Below are positions 1 to 7,616 of a stretch of DNA of 42,764 nt, one piece after another. How positions within the stretch are numbered: the stretch's first letter is position 1; each line of letters starts with the position of its first letter. The stretch lies in assembly GCA_944322945.1 (NCBI GenBank), contig CALUQN010000023.1, positions 1 through 42,764 of the forward strand, read 5' to 3'. The position numbers were made by a program, and so were the translations under genes. The notes under the pieces were generated by a model. The model had not been told where the DNA came from and ran no database searches. It worked only from the letters and a program-made list of their open reading frames with translations. This DNA is from Candidatus Gastranaerophilales bacterium (GTDB lineage: Bacteria > Cyanobacteriota > Vampirovibrionia > Gastranaerophilales > Gastranaerophilaceae).

Positions 1-335
1 TGCTGAACTTTGCACCGGAAGAACTCCCTCCATTAGAAGAAGAACCTGCGCAAGAAACGATTGCAGAAGTAAAAACCGACGAACTGCTGAACTTTGCACC
101 GGAGGAACTCCCTTCATTAGAAGAAGAACCAATGCAAGAACCGATTGCAGAAGCAAAAACAGACGAACTGCTGAGTTTTGCACCAGAAGAGCTCCCGCCG
201 TTAGAGGAAGCGCCTGCAACGGTTGAAAATAAAGATGAAAATTCGTCAGAATTGCTTTCGTTTGCTGATGTTCCTGAACCGACAGCAGAAGAGCAGGAAA
301 CTGATGACTCTCCGTTTGCACTAATCGACGACGCG
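1..335 (+). repeat. 84-bp in-frame tandem repeat
   Basis: Four units of exactly 84 bp (28 codons) begin at about 0, 84, 168 and 252. Each opens with Leu-Leu-(Asn/Ser)-Phe-Ala, and the first three continue PEELP(P/S)LEE. Units 1 and 2 are near-identical, unit 3 diverges in its second half, and unit 4 keeps only its first few residues in register. The array continues past the left edge, so the total copy number is unknown. It encodes an acidic, proline-containing segment of the TonB-like protein. Confidence 0.9.
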
Positions 336-1331
336 GCAGAAGCGCCAAAACCAATGGATGTTGAACAGGCAACCCTAAATTTTGACAGTCCGAGTCCAAA
401 AGACAATAAATCGCTCACCGAAGAAGTAGCTGATTTAACAGATATGCCTGCAGAACTTGATTCTAAAAATATACTTGCGGAAATTGATACTCTGCTTGGT
501 GCAGAACAAATCGACGATGACGATGATGACGATACTGATAATGACGATAAGGATTTTATTGAGCCAAAACTCGGTATAATGCCTGATACCGAATCTCAAA
601 CATTGCCGGAAGACGGAGAGTTAACTCCGGAAGAAACTATCTATATGCAGACAATGGCAAAAGAAAAAGGCAAAAAAGGTATGACCCTTTTGCTGATTGT
701 GGTTGCAGCATTAATGAGTGTTCTGACTCTTACAACATTTATCAAAAACGCTTCCTCAAACAATAACGGTATCCCTATGCCTGCTGAGGGTGAAATTATT
801 GATAATTTGAGCAACCCGCCGGCAACTCTGCCGACAGAACCCGAGCCGTCTGCACAATCAACACCGCCGGTACAAGTTCAGAAAGAACCGCAAACTCCTG
901 AAAAAATTGCGGCAGCTGCAGCAAAATCCAATGCAGTTAAAAAAGTTGAGGCTCCTGCCCAAACAGATACTGTGGTAAAAGGTCATTTTTATCCGGAAAT
1001 TAAAAAAATAACCTTTGAAATTCCGGATTACCTATCCTACAGCGAAGGAATAAGAAAATATCTCCAATCTGTCGGCAGAAGTGTAAAATTGTCCGCAACA
1101 AGCGATTTACTTCTTACAACTGATTATTCGACGACAGACAGAGTAAAAATCGCGCTGACACTCACGCCTGACGGCAATATCAGAAAATCGGAAATGACTA
1201 TAAGCAGCGGTTCAAAACAAATTGACCAAATAGTGTTACAATCTGTTAAAAATACCCTTGATGTAGTAAAACCGCCGGCTGATGAGGTTAAAGGGGATGA
1301 ATTGAAGATGGCAATTATATTGAATTTTTAA
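1..1331 (+). CDS. TonB/TolA-like envelope protein, 5' end missing
   Basis: The reading frame is open from the window edge (first complete codon at 3), so the true start lies upstream. In order, the visible protein has an acidic repeat region (1-335), further acidic sequence with an Asp run near 515-555, one hydrophobic helix (about 680-739) after a Lys/Gly-rich stretch, a Pro/Gln/Ala-rich linker (about 780-950), and a folded C-terminal domain (960-1328). That domain has the length and closing strand (...KPPADEVKGDELKMAIILNF) expected of a TonB/TolA C-terminal domain. This predicts a single-pass inner-membrane protein with a long cytoplasmic acidic N-terminus and a periplasmic C-terminus. It would be a TonB-family transducer or a TolA-like scaffold; which one is unclear, and no ExbB/ExbD is in the window. 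The sigma factor follows 51 bp downstream. Confidence 0.6.
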   Translation, partial: LNFAPEELPPLEEEPAQETIAEVKTDELLNFAPEELPSLEEEPMQEPIAEAKTDELLSFAPEELPPLEEAPATVENKDENSSELLSFADVPEPTAEEQETDDSPFALIDDAAEAPKPMDVEQATLNFDSPSPKDNKSLTEEVADLTDMPAELDSKNILAEIDTLLGAEQIDDDDDDDTDNDDKDFIEPKLGIMPDTESQTLPEDGELTPEETIYMQTMAKEKGKKGMTLLLIVVAALMSVLTLTTFIKNASSNNNGIPMPAEGEIIDNLSNPPATLPTEPEPSAQSTPPVQVQKEPQTPEKIAAAAAKSNAVKKVEAPAQTDTVVKGHFYPEIKKITFEIPDYLSYSEGIRKYLQSVGRSVKLSATSDLLLTTDYSTTDRVKIALTLTPDGNIRKSEMTISSGSKQIDQIVLQSVKNTLDVVKPPADEVKGDELKMAIILNF

Positions 1332-1382
1332 TTAAAATAAATTATGATATAATTATTGCTGGAACAAGGAAATTCATAAGAA

Positions 1383-1952
1383 GTGGAATTAGCTCAAGAT
1401 AAAATAGACTTAATAGAGAAGATTATAAAAAACGACCGAAAATTTGCAAACAATGAAGATTTGTATGATGACTTCTTTAATGAGACTTGCAAGCGTTCTT
1501 TGGTCATAGTAAAGACAATAACTTCTGATGCAACGCTGGAAGCCTATTTGCGAAAAATAGCCACCACGTCAATTTTGAATGTTTTGAAAGATTCCGGAAG
1601 ATTAAGACGGAGCCGAAACGGATTTATGCCGACACATGAAGTATCTCTGGAAACGGCTGCCGGCAGTCCTTCACTGGATTATTCAGATGTAAAAATAGTT
1701 TATGATACAGCAGATATTGCAGACTCCCCGGAAGATTTGGTTCTTCAAAAAGAAGTTGTTACCCGTGTTATATCTGCGTTAGATAAAATTAATGAGGCAG
1801 AACCCGACAAACAATTTTTGAATATCTATAAATTACGATATGAAAACGGAATGACACAAAAAGAAATTGCTGAAGAGCTTAATTTATCACAATCGGAAGT
1901 TTCCAAAAGACTGTTCAAATTAATGGAAAAAGTAAAGCAGTTTTTTAATTAA
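1383..1952 (+). CDS. RNA polymerase sigma-70 family factor (ECF-like)
   Basis: This 189-residue protein has the layout of a small two-domain sigma factor. Residues about 25-75 form a divergent region 2-like helical segment ending in Arg-rich DSGRLRRSR. Residues about 125-186 are a clear region 4 helix-turn-helix (LRYENGMTQKEIAEELNLSQ, then SEVSKRLFKLMEKV) that would contact the -35 element. The start is GTG at 1383, with a purine-rich AAGGA at 1366-1370; no ATG start is available. A TATAAT at 1348-1353 may be its own -10. No anti-sigma factor with a membrane domain sits next to it, unless the neighbouring TonB-like protein or zinc-ribbon ATPase plays that part, which is only a guess. The ATPase gene follows after 20 bp and is probably co-transcribed. 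Confidence 0.8.
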   Translation: MELAQDKIDLIEKIIKNDRKFANNEDLYDDFFNETCKRSLVIVKTITSDATLEAYLRKIATTSILNVLKDSGRLRRSRNGFMPTHEVSLETAAGSPSLDYSDVKIVYDTADIADSPEDLVLQKEVVTRVISALDKINEAEPDKQFLNIYKLRYENGMTQKEIAEELNLSQSEVSKRLFKLMEKVKQFFN

Positions 1953-1972
1953 AAAAATCGGGATTTTAAAAT

Positions 1973-4927
1973 ATGAAATGTCCTATATGCAAAAAAACAA
2001 TTCCTGATGATTCGATAAAATGCCCGTATTGTAAAACGAGAACAGGTATAGTCTGTCCGCATTGCAATACGGTAAATTCCATATTTGAGCTAAAATGCAA
2101 AAAATGCGGTGAAGAAATTCTAAAAATCTGCCCCGAATGCAAATGCGTAAACTTTCCGACAGCAGTAAAATGCAGAAAATGTAATTACAGTTTTGGCGAC
2201 AATAGCAAACCCGCAAACTACAATCCGCTGGAATACCAGCCCAGGCTTTATAACCAGAGTAATGCTATCAGCATTCTGACCCGCGGAATTCTCTCAAAAG
2301 ATAAAAAGATTTTTTCTCTGAGCGGCGCAAAAGGTGTCGGCAAGTCTGTTGTTATAAAAAAAGTTCTTGAAAATCTCCGCGATAACAATTTTCTCTACTG
2401 TATCGGCAAATGCACTCCGATAACGCAGTTGACATCAGGCGGTCTGATTCAGGATATTATGCTGAATATTTTTAACCTGCCGATTTTTTGCGTTAACAAT
2501 TCAAAGTTTAAAAAAGATGCTTCAAAATTTTTCCAGAATGAATTTCCTACCATGACAAATGCGGAAGTCCTTGATCTGATTAACTTTCTCTATCCGGCTA
2601 GGGATGACAACTTCGAAAATCTTATTCTGAATAAAACAAAAACTTTTAATCTGCTGGCAAAAATATTTTCAATAATAAATGCCCAGCAGGATATGTTGTT
2701 TGTAATAGATAATTTTGACTTTATAGACGGATTTTCTTATGAATTTATATCCCATTTTATCAAACAAGAGGCTGTTTGGAAAAAGCTCAATTTAATCCTT
2801 GTGTATAATGAACCCCGTCCGGCAAAAGGGTATTTTTCATTCCCGGACAAAAAAGAAGATGTCTATGAGGATTTGGGTATTGCTCCGTTTGACCAGAAAG
2901 GTATGCACCTGTTTATAGAACATTTTGAAGAGCATATAAAAGATTATCCTTATATTGAACCTGACGAACGCGATAGAATATTTAAACTCAGCGGCGGCAA
3001 CCCTTCATATCTGGAACAAATTTTGAGTCTGAAATTTGACTGTCATATAAATGATTATGCTTTTGACCTGCCGATTTCCTATGCAGAGACTGTAAGCAAA
3101 AGAGTTGCGCTTTTGGAAGTTACAAACCCTGATGCGTACAAAATTTTGACGGGCGCCGCAGTCCTTGGCGACAAGATTAACCTCCAGCTTGTAAAACAAA
3201 TTTTCGATTTTAATGACAGCGATTTTGCAGGCGCCGTAACCTATCTTGAAAAAATGAATTTTATTGAACCATACAATTCGGTTTTTGCGGAATTTAAAAA
3301 CATAACCCTCTGGGAAAATATCCTCTCAAGCGCCAAAGTTTCCGAAAAATTCATAGCAATAAATAAACAGCTCTATGAAGCACTCAGTCCGCTGACACTT
3401 AATTCAAATGCAATATTCGGAATAATTGCCCAGAATTTAAAACACAATGAGCTTGCATTGAGAATTTGGACAAAAAATACACGTCTTTCAGCCGGCATAG
3501 GCGACACAAATCTCTATGCAATATCACAGAAACAGTGTCTTGCTCTGATAAACGAAATGGATGAGAGCGAGACCCTGAAAACACGCTACAATATTTCGGA
3601 ACGTCTCGGCAAACTTCTCGCAGACACAAACCCGAAAGAGGCTATGGAATATCTTCCTGATGCTATCGCAAACGCTCAGGCAATCGGCGATACTCCGCGG
3701 GAAATTGAACTTCTCGGCTATATGGCATCATGCTGCAGACGTACCGGAAATTATTTTGGCGATGTTGAATGTATAGATACAGTGTTAGAAAAAGTTAAAC
3801 CGGAAAAAACACTTGAAATAGCCTTGCTAAAAGCTGAAAAACTTCCATCATTGCTTAACATCGGCAACTGCGGACAGATTATCAACATGGTTGATAATGA
3901 AATCATGCCGGTGCTTGATGAAGTTTTAACAAAAACATACACAAATAAACTTGTACCTGAGCACATTATTCAGGAAACCTGGATAAAAACCTATCTGCTG
4001 CTTGCAAACGCGTTAATACTGCAAGGAAATGACCGCTCGTTTGAAATTTTGACAATCCTGTTTGACATAATACAGCGTAATAATATTCAGGATGAATTGT
4101 TTATTTGCAAAACTAAACTTACCCTTGCTTTTGCAAACACCATAAAAGGCGACACAACCGTTTCAGAAGAAATTCTCGAAGAAATTCTGAAACTCTACAG
4201 AAATAATGTAATGGATAACGAAACGGTTATCCGCTGGAATTTTATTAACATAATCAACAACTTTATCCGGAAACGTTATGACGGTTTGCAGGAAGACTTG
4301 TTCCAAATAGTTACTTTTGCCAACAATAACGGCGATAATTTCACTAAAAATATCCTGAAAACCCTGCTCGGCAAAATCTTTAAAGATAATGAGCAATCAA
4401 AACACGCCATGGAAATCTACAGCGACCAGATAACTTATTTTGCAAAAGAAAAAATGGCACTTGGAGCGCTATTGACATGGTATTTGATAGCAGATGCCGC
4501 CCTGATAACAGAAGGTCCGCATAACGCAATTGATATTGCGACACAGGCGCTTGAGGTTGCTAAAAATCCTAAAATCGACAACTACTACTTTAATATTCTG
4601 CTCAGAATGGTTATTGTGAAAGCCTGCATAACAGTGTCGGATTACGAGCAGGCGGAAATCCATCTGGAAAGCGCTATCAGTCTGGCAAAAAAATTCAACC
4701 TGAAAGATTTGCTCTCACGGCTTTACCTGCTCTATGGCAAATATTATCAGGAACTCGGGTTTGTAAAATCCGCCAAACAACCAGACCAGTTGAGAAATGC
4801 CATGCTTATGTTTGAAAAAGTTTCAACCCTTGTCAAAACTACCAGAAATAATTATGTCCACATCAAAAATGAAAAATCAAAAAATGTTTTAAAATCTTTC
4901 TGCCAGCTTAACGGGATAAAAATTTAA
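1973..4927 (+). CDS. Zinc-ribbon / STAND-type ATPase / TPR protein
   Basis: This 984-residue multidomain protein starts with six CxxC knuckles (residues 3-6, 17-20, 28-31, 42-45, 53-56, 67-70), enough for three zinc ribbons. An AAA/STAND NTPase domain follows, with Walker A GAKGVGKS at 118-125 and a Walker B-like strand DMLFVIDNFD near 240-250. A winged-helix-like region and a long alpha-helical TPR-type array fill residues about 390-960. This layout recalls the MalT/AfsR-like signal-transduction ATPases and the ATPase halves of class III cyclase fusions, but no cyclase, kinase or DNA-binding output domain is visible at the C-terminus. It is probably cytosolic. Ligand and output are unknown. 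It lies 20 bp after the sigma gene on the same strand and ends 5 bp from the convergent methyltransferase gene. Confidence 0.7.
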   Translation: MKCPICKKTIPDDSIKCPYCKTRTGIVCPHCNTVNSIFELKCKKCGEEILKICPECKCVNFPTAVKCRKCNYSFGDNSKPANYNPLEYQPRLYNQSNAISILTRGILSKDKKIFSLSGAKGVGKSVVIKKVLENLRDNNFLYCIGKCTPITQLTSGGLIQDIMLNIFNLPIFCVNNSKFKKDASKFFQNEFPTMTNAEVLDLINFLYPARDDNFENLILNKTKTFNLLAKIFSIINAQQDMLFVIDNFDFIDGFSYEFISHFIKQEAVWKKLNLILVYNEPRPAKGYFSFPDKKEDVYEDLGIAPFDQKGMHLFIEHFEEHIKDYPYIEPDERDRIFKLSGGNPSYLEQILSLKFDCHINDYAFDLPISYAETVSKRVALLEVTNPDAYKILTGAAVLGDKINLQLVKQIFDFNDSDFAGAVTYLEKMNFIEPYNSVFAEFKNITLWENILSSAKVSEKFIAINKQLYEALSPLTLNSNAIFGIIAQNLKHNELALRIWTKNTRLSAGIGDTNLYAISQKQCLALINEMDESETLKTRYNISERLGKLLADTNPKEAMEYLPDAIANAQAIGDTPREIELLGYMASCCRRTGNYFGDVECIDTVLEKVKPEKTLEIALLKAEKLPSLLNIGNCGQIINMVDNEIMPVLDEVLTKTYTNKLVPEHIIQETWIKTYLLLANALILQGNDRSFEILTILFDIIQRNNIQDELFICKTKLTLAFANTIKGDTTVSEEILEEILKLYRNNVMDNETVIRWNFINIINNFIRKRYDGLQEDLFQIVTFANNNGDNFTKNILKTLLGKIFKDNEQSKHAMEIYSDQITYFAKEKMALGALLTWYLIADAALITEGPHNAIDIATQALEVAKNPKIDNYYFNILLRMVIVKACITVSDYEQAEIHLESAISLAKKFNLKDLLSRLYLLYGKYYQELGFVKSAKQPDQLRNAMLMFEKVSTLVKTTRNNYVHIKNEKSKNVLKSFCQLNGIKI

Positions 4928-4932
4928 TCAAA

Positions 4933-5958
4933 TTACTTTTTAGCAAGATAAATAACTTTGTCGTCATAACTTGCAGGACCTGTAACAGGTCTGATTTTGC
5001 GCGGCATTTTCTTGCCGTCGGCAATGTTTACGGTAAACCCTGCGGCACTCAGGTATTCGGCAAAATTTTTCCCGAAAATACGCAAATGATCATCCTGACC
5101 GTAATAAATTTTTCTCTTCGTCGGGTTGTCCGCGTTAAAATCTTCGAAAGTGTCATCATATTTGTACAGAGTTGGAACCGAAATCAGAAGCGTTCCTGCG
5201 GGTTTCAAAATTCTGTGAAGTTCTTTCAGCGCTTTTTTGTAATCTTTTACGTGTTCAAGAACATGGTTGCAGATAATGACATCATATTGGTCATCCGCAC
5301 ACGGAATATTTTGGATATCCCACTTGAAATTTGCGCCGTCATAAATATCGGAGTTTTCAACTTTTATATTGAGCCTTTTAAACAAAATATATTCCTGCGG
5401 GCTCATACCGGTCACAAGAACTTTTTTGTTCTGAAACATCTCTGTGTGATTTTCAATAAAATAAGCTAAAATTCTGTGTCTCGGAAGAGAGTTACACTCC
5501 GGACAAATGGTCTTTGCGTAGAATTTTTTATAAATCAACGGATTATATTTAGTATTTCTGAAATCAAAATCTAAAAATCTGCCAAATTTGGCGCCGCAGC
5601 AAGGACAAAAATATCTTTTCCCGGATGTTAAAAAATTTTTCGGATATTTCAGCCGGATATTCAGGAGAGTTTTGTAAAGCCAAAACATTTTAAAGAAAAC
5701 CGATGCCACAAAAAATTTGTATTTTAAGCCAACTGCGAGGTTAAAATATTTAACAAAATCGCTCAATGGTTTGGCTTCCAAGAAATGATTTTTACTATCG
5801 CACTCCAATGCAAACCAATCATTTGTATAGATTTCATAGTTCAGCATAATTTCGTTTGGAATCGCCGATTTTTCATCAATAGCACCCGTTTGTACAAGCT
5901 GGTTTAAATCATTCAGTTTGAGAATACATTCTTTTAATTTTTGATGTTCTGTCTTCAT
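4933..5958 (-). CDS. SAM-dependent methyltransferase with zinc-binding insert
   Basis: This 341-residue protein has a class I methyltransferase core in its second half. Motif I is KVLVTGMSPQEY (residues 179-190), the acidic motif II is SDIYDGANFKW, motif IV is YDVIICNHVLEHV (225-237), and RILKPAGTLLISVP follows. This is a Methyltransf_11-type fold, often seen in glycan or natural-product modification. Before it lies a cysteine cluster (CPCC at 118-121 and CPEC at 152-155) that probably holds one zinc and may recognise the substrate. The N-terminal 100 residues are helical and unrecognised. It converges on the ATPase gene with a 5-bp gap. On its upstream side it faces repeat cluster R1. The substrate cannot be told from sequence; transfer of a surface-polysaccharide gene is possible but not shown. 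Confidence 0.75.
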   Translation of the reverse strand: MKTEHQKLKECILKLNDLNQLVQTGAIDEKSAIPNEIMLNYEIYTNDWFALECDSKNHFLEAKPLSDFVKYFNLAVGLKYKFFVASVFFKMFWLYKTLLNIRLKYPKNFLTSGKRYFCPCCGAKFGRFLDFDFRNTKYNPLIYKKFYAKTICPECNSLPRHRILAYFIENHTEMFQNKKVLVTGMSPQEYILFKRLNIKVENSDIYDGANFKWDIQNIPCADDQYDVIICNHVLEHVKDYKKALKELHRILKPAGTLLISVPTLYKYDDTFEDFNADNPTKRKIYYGQDDHLRIFGKNFAEYLSAAGFTVNIADGKKMPRKIRPVTGPASYDDKVIYLAKK

Positions 5959-6054
5959 AGCGCTCTTTACCTAAACCATTAATTTATACCACAAGTCAAC
6001 ACAGCATAGCAAGCATTAAAAAGAGGGAGTTATATATCAAACTAGCTAAAATTG

Positions 6055-6375
6055 TCACCCTGAACTTGTTTAAACCTCCTTCCCCAGCTTGGGGAAGCGA
6101 ATTTGCACTCTGCCGAACAAAACCTGACTAAATGTCTGGTTTTGTGAGAGGGGACGACACGCAGTTAGTCCGGTTAGCGAGGAAATTGAGCGAAGTTGAA
6201 CCGCAGGTTCAAAAGCGAAACTTTCCGAGCGTGAAGCAAATTCAAGACAGGCTGGGATGGGGAGTAACAGGTCCAACCATCGTAAAGTCCTGCGTTGGCT
6301 TTTCACACTGCAAGATCCTGAACAGCTTGAAAATCTCGTTTTAATAAAAACGGATTTTCTACGCTTTCAGGATGA
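6055..6375 (+). repeat. Dispersed element A, long form
   Basis: The element begins GTCACCCTGAACTTG, passes through a TTCCCC...GGGGAA stem, and ends at CTTTCAGGATGACA. Short forms lie at 38314-38485 and 38895-39066, and a second long form starts at 42590 and is cut by the window end. Long and short forms differ by an internal segment (6098-6250). The outer ends are loosely complementary (CCCTGAA against TTCAGGA), consistent with a REP/MITE-like unit. Confidence 0.8.
6098..6250 (+). repeat. 153-bp structured insert inside element A
   Basis: Present here and from 42634 to the window end (one mismatch in the 131 bp available), absent from both copies in R2, where GGGGAAG runs straight into GCTGGG. 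It carries an 8-bp inverted repeat GAATTTGC (6099-6106) / GCAAATTC (6236-6243). Inside are two stem-loops: ACAAAACCTGAC with its complement (one mismatch, 5-nt loop), and TTGAACC-GCA-GGTTCAA (6196-6212). The design suggests a small non-autonomous mobile element or a structured RNA; no reading frame looks coding. Confidence 0.65.
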
Positions 6376-6382
6376 CAGCAAA

Positions 6383-6505
6383 CATGATGTTTGCATCATT
6401 ACTATTCCCACAAACTGAAAATCCGCCTTTTGAAGATGTTCAAGAAACTTTGAAAGTCTTTTAATCGTCGGCTTTTATAACACCCGTAAGAGCTTTTCAA
6501 TATTC
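6383..6505 (+). repeat. Dispersed element B
   Basis: The block runs from the AACATGATGTTTGCATCAT palindromic start to CGTAAGAGCTTTTCAA. It recurs in the same orientation at 42207-42325 and inverted at about 37996-38130, with a more diverged inverted copy near 38630-38760. Identity looks high to the 37996 copy and lower to the 42207 copy. No coding signal. Confidence 0.7.
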
Positions 6506-6620
6506 TCCCCTCTCCTAAATTAGGAGAGGGGTAGGGGTGAGGTCATACTGTCAGGCAATGCCTGACCTACAGTAACAGCTGCTGAAAGTGTAGAAAATCC
6601 GGTTAAAAGAGGACGCTAGA

Positions 6621-6652
6621 ACGATAGGACGATAGGACGATAAGACGTTAAG
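6621..6652 (+). repeat. 8-bp tandem repeat, four units
   Basis: Units are ACGATAGG, ACGATAGG, ACGATAAG, ACGTTAAG. A different 8-bp, four-unit array sits in the comparable repeat cluster at 37931-37962. Confidence 0.85.
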
Positions 6653-6934
6653 TCCATTTCTTTAATCTGTCACCCTGAACTTGTTTCAGGGTCTTAGTTT
6701 CTGTAGGTTAGGCACTGCCTGACATTAAACTATATTCCTCCCCCCCGCGCAGCATTATAGGGTGGGCAAAGCGAAGCGTGCCCACAAATAGTCTGAGCGT
6801 TAGCGAAGAATCTGAATAAAAAAAGATTCTTCGGGCTAAAGCCCTCAGAATGACGGGCTTTTAATAGTATTGGAGGAATTTGCTATATAAGTCCCTGAAA
6901 AGTTTATTAATTATTAAAAAATAATAAATTTTCC

Positions 6935-6962
6935 TTGTTTATATTCCTTGATACTTTATAAT
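6935..6962 (+). promoter_or_regulatory. Predicted promoter of grpE-dnaJ
   Basis: TTGTTT at 6935-6940, a 16-bp spacer and a consensus TATAAT at 6957-6962. This leaves a leader of about 27 nt carrying a GAGGTGG ribosome site before the grpE ATG at 6996. No CIRCE operator is visible, so housekeeping sigma control is likely. Confidence 0.6.
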
Positions 6963-6995
6963 GGAAATATATAGGTAAAATTGTGAGGTGGAAAA

Positions 6996-7574
6996 ATGTC
7001 ACATAAACATAAAAATCCTTTTAATAAAAATTCTGAAGAGCTTGATATAAAAGCAGAAGAACATGAAGAAACTCCGGCAGATACCGAACCCGCGGCGCAA
7101 GCGGAAGATACAACAAAACCGGCAGCGGATAATGAACTTCAAGAAAAATATGACAAGCTTAACCAGCAATATATAAGACTTGCCGCTGATTTTGACAATT
7201 ACAGAAAAAGACAGGAGCAAGAAAGAGAAGCGCTTTTGAAATACGGGGCGGAAAATGCACTGAAAAAAATGATAGAAGTTCTGGATAACTTTGAGCGAGG
7301 AGAAAAAGCGCTGGAAAAAGTCGACGACTGCCAGCAGGTAAAAGACAGCTTTAATCTTTTGCACAAACAGGTTATGGACACTCTGACCAAACTCGGACTT
7401 GAACCGATAGAAACAGAAGGGCAAGAGTTTGACCCGAATTTCCACGAAGCTGTAATGCAGACGCCGACAAGCGAACATCCTGAAAATACCATCATAAACG
7501 AACTTCAAAAAGGTTACAAAATGGGTGACAAAGTTTTGAGAGCATCACTTGTCAATGTAGCAACCGCAGAATAA
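6996..7574 (+). CDS. grpE: GrpE, nucleotide exchange factor for DnaK
   Basis: This 192-residue cytosolic co-chaperone releases ADP from DnaK during the Hsp70 cycle. The charged, Glu/Ala/Thr-rich N-terminus (about residues 1-45) is typical. A long coiled coil follows (ELQEKYDKLNQQYIRLAADF, then DNYRKRQEQ), and then the four-helix and beta-wing domain. The C-terminal signature reads PNFHEAVMQ ... NELQKGYKMGDKVLRASLVNVA. A GAGGTGG ribosome site precedes the ATG. dnaJ starts 42 bp downstream, and the promoter at 6935-6962 probably drives both. dnaK and hrcA, frequent neighbours, are not in this window. Confidence 0.97.
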   Translation: MSHKHKNPFNKNSEELDIKAEEHEETPADTEPAAQAEDTTKPAADNELQEKYDKLNQQYIRLAADFDNYRKRQEQEREALLKYGAENALKKMIEVLDNFERGEKALEKVDDCQQVKDSFNLLHKQVMDTLTKLGLEPIETEGQEFDPNFHEAVMQTPTSEHPENTIINELQKGYKMGDKVLRASLVNVATAE

Positions 7575-7616
7575 AATATAATATAGAAGAAAGACAATCA
7601 GAAAAGAATAGGGAAA

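Larger units (their letters stand above)
5959..6934. repeat. Repeat cluster R1 (intergenic)
   Basis: Nearly 1 kb without a credible gene, made of palindromic repeat modules shared with the clusters at 37849-39123 and 42199-42764. From left to right: the TTCCCC/GGGGAAG element (6055-6375); a block starting at the AACATGATG palindrome (6383-6505); a perfect 12-bp-arm palindrome (6507-6531, CCCCTCTCCTAA); a GTCAGGCA palindrome (6550-6566); an 8-bp tandem repeat (6621-6652); an ACCCTGAA stem-loop (6672-6692); a GTGGGCA stem-loop (6762-6785); and a GAAGAATCT stem-loop followed by GGGC/GCCC (6805-6844). The cluster separates divergent genes, so it may also carry the promoter of the minus-strand methyltransferase. 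Confidence 0.85.

Noticed and set aside
6132-6344. 70-codon open frame in R1 and similar frames at 38326-38571 and 38907-39224
   Set aside because: They are element A read through; frames break or change between copies, and there is no ribosome site or family.
6900-6995. CIRCE (HrcA) operator before grpE
   Set aside because: No TTAGCACTC inverted repeat is present; only loose AT-rich inverted repeats are seen.
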